Of a DNA stretch of 7,401 bases, positions 6,947 through 7,401 are shown one piece after another. The notes under the pieces are model-generated. The model was not told where the DNA came from. It did no database searches and saw only the letters and a list, made by a program, of their open reading frames with translations. A program made the position numbers and the translations under genes. Source of the stretch: an uncultured Acidimicrobiia bacterium (lineage in GTDB: Bacteria; Actinomycetota; Acidimicrobiia; Spongiisociales; JAENVV01); contig CAJQPD010000076.1 of NCBI GenBank assembly GCA_905480085.1, positions 1 to 7,401 on the forward strand, in the 5' to 3' direction. Position 1 is the first letter of the stretch. Each line of letters begins with the position of its first letter.

Positions 6947-7252
6947 ATGAAACGTCATCCGATCGATTACTTTTCCCTCATCGCCGGCTTCGGCTTCGCC
7001 GCCATCGCCATCGCTACCCTCGCCGACCGACCATGGTTCGGGCTGGACGCCTGGAACGGACGCTGGATCGGCCCGATCATCCTGATTGTTTTGGGCCTGA
7101 TCGTGATTGCTCCGAAGCGGTCCTCGTTATCCGCCGAAACGACCGGCCTACAGGCACCCCAGGTCGGCCAGGATCCCGACACCATCTCGGCCGCCCACGA
7201 CGAACTCCCGCCGGTCTTGATGCAAGACGATCTGCCAACCGACGAGAACTAA
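6947..7252 (+). CDS. small two-helix membrane protein, LiaF/LiaI-type transmembrane region
   Basis: 101 residues. Two hydrophobic helices, about 9-27 and 41-56, are joined by a short loop with several tryptophans (RPWFGLDAWNGRWIG). This spacing resembles the LiaI/LiaF-like transmembrane region found in many small Gram-positive membrane proteins. After a basic PKR the C-terminal 45 residues are polar and acidic (ending DDLPTDEN) and look disordered. The ATG is preceded by AGGAG, which overlaps the stop codon of the upstream gene, with a six-base spacer, so the two genes form one transcription unit that ends at the terminator at 7267-7300. No enzymatic motif is seen. A role as accessory partner of the PspC/LiaF-like protein is inferred from position alone. 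Confidence 0.8.
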   Translation: MKRHPIDYFSLIAGFGFAAIAIATLADRPWFGLDAWNGRWIGPIILIVLGLIVIAPKRSSLSAETTGLQAPQVGQDPDTISAAHDELPPVLMQDDLPTDEN

Positions 7253-7266
7253 CCCGATCCAGCAAC

Positions 7267-7300
7267 AAGGGAGAGACGGACTCAGGTCCGCCTCTCCCTT
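7267..7300 (+). terminator. hairpin terminator after the PspC/LiaF-like unit
   Basis: A 15-base stem (7267-7281 with 7286-7300) has one mismatch and a TCAG loop, and starts 14 bases after the stop codon of the small membrane-protein gene. The arms read AAGGGAGAGACGGAC and GTCCGCCTCTCCCTT. The downstream tract is CCCCATTTT, so the T-run is short, but stem strength and position support intrinsic termination of the plus-strand unit. Confidence 0.8.
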
Positions 7301-7310
7301 CCCCATTTTC

Positions 7311-7378
7311 GGGCGGCCCAGCAGACACCGGCTTGAGCCTGAGAGCGGAACCACCTGGGAAGTGTGAAATCCGCTCTC
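7311..7378 (+). other. cluster of inverted repeats, possible structured RNA or leader
   Basis: This stretch without a gene contains GGGCGGCCC (7311-7319), GGCTTGAGCC (7330-7339) and a perfect nine-base stem, GAGAGCGGA (7341-7349) with TCCGCTCTC (7370-7378), enclosing a 20-base loop. A C-rich tract follows. There is no T-run, so it is not a standard terminator. It could be the beginning of a structured 5' leader for a gene beyond the window. The strand is assumed; inverted repeats alone do not fix it. Confidence 0.35.
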
Positions 7379-7401
7379 CCCCCACGTTCAACCATACGAC
7401 C

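Noticed and set aside
7347..7375. GGAAC considered as the -35 element of an ECF-sigma promoter
   Set aside because: No convincing -10 element occurs at the right spacing, and the bases are better explained by the inverted repeat.

Overview
This is a gene-dense window with about 62-63% GC by eye and almost no spacer DNA. GTG starts, a PspC-domain histidine kinase, and proline/arginine-rich linkers suggest a high-GC actinobacterium. The separate (unfused) oleB and oleC, and a moderate rather than extreme GC, fit a deep-branching lineage such as Acidimicrobiia. That placement is inference only; there is no rRNA or marker gene here.

Left two thirds, all on the minus strand and read from right to left: a PspC-domain sensor histidine kinase (5549-4365), a NarL/LuxR-family response regulator (4368-3736), then oleA (3671-2640), oleB (2640-1759), oleC (1762-140) and the first 47 codons of oleD (143 to the left edge). 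Four of the five junctions overlap by 1 or 4 bases (ATGA or TAGTG). The exception is a 64-base gap between the regulator and oleA. OleABCD make long-chain olefins from two fatty acyl-CoAs: OleA condenses them to a beta-ketoacid, OleD reduces this to a beta-hydroxyacid, OleC closes a beta-lactone, and OleB removes CO2 to give the cis-olefin. The expected catalytic residues are visible in OleA, OleB and OleC, and the nucleotide-binding loop is visible in OleD.

Right third, on the plus strand: a 419-residue membrane protein with its own PspC domain and a LiaF-like C-terminal repeat domain (5679-6938), a 101-residue two-helix membrane protein (6947-7252), and a strong hairpin terminator (7267-7300). 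The last 100 bases contain no gene but hold several inverted repeats, which may be the start of a structured leader for the next unit.

The histidine kinase and the PspC/LiaF-like protein diverge from a 129-base spacer. A perfect 17-base palindrome (ACCCTGAGGCTCAGGGT), with an extra half site, sits almost exactly midway between the two start codons. The simplest reading is a LiaFSR-like envelope-stress module that regulates itself through this palindrome. Its regulator gene runs directly into a hydrocarbon-synthesis operon, which raises the possibility that membrane hydrocarbon production is tied to envelope stress. Each component belongs to a known family; the arrangement is the part worth checking.
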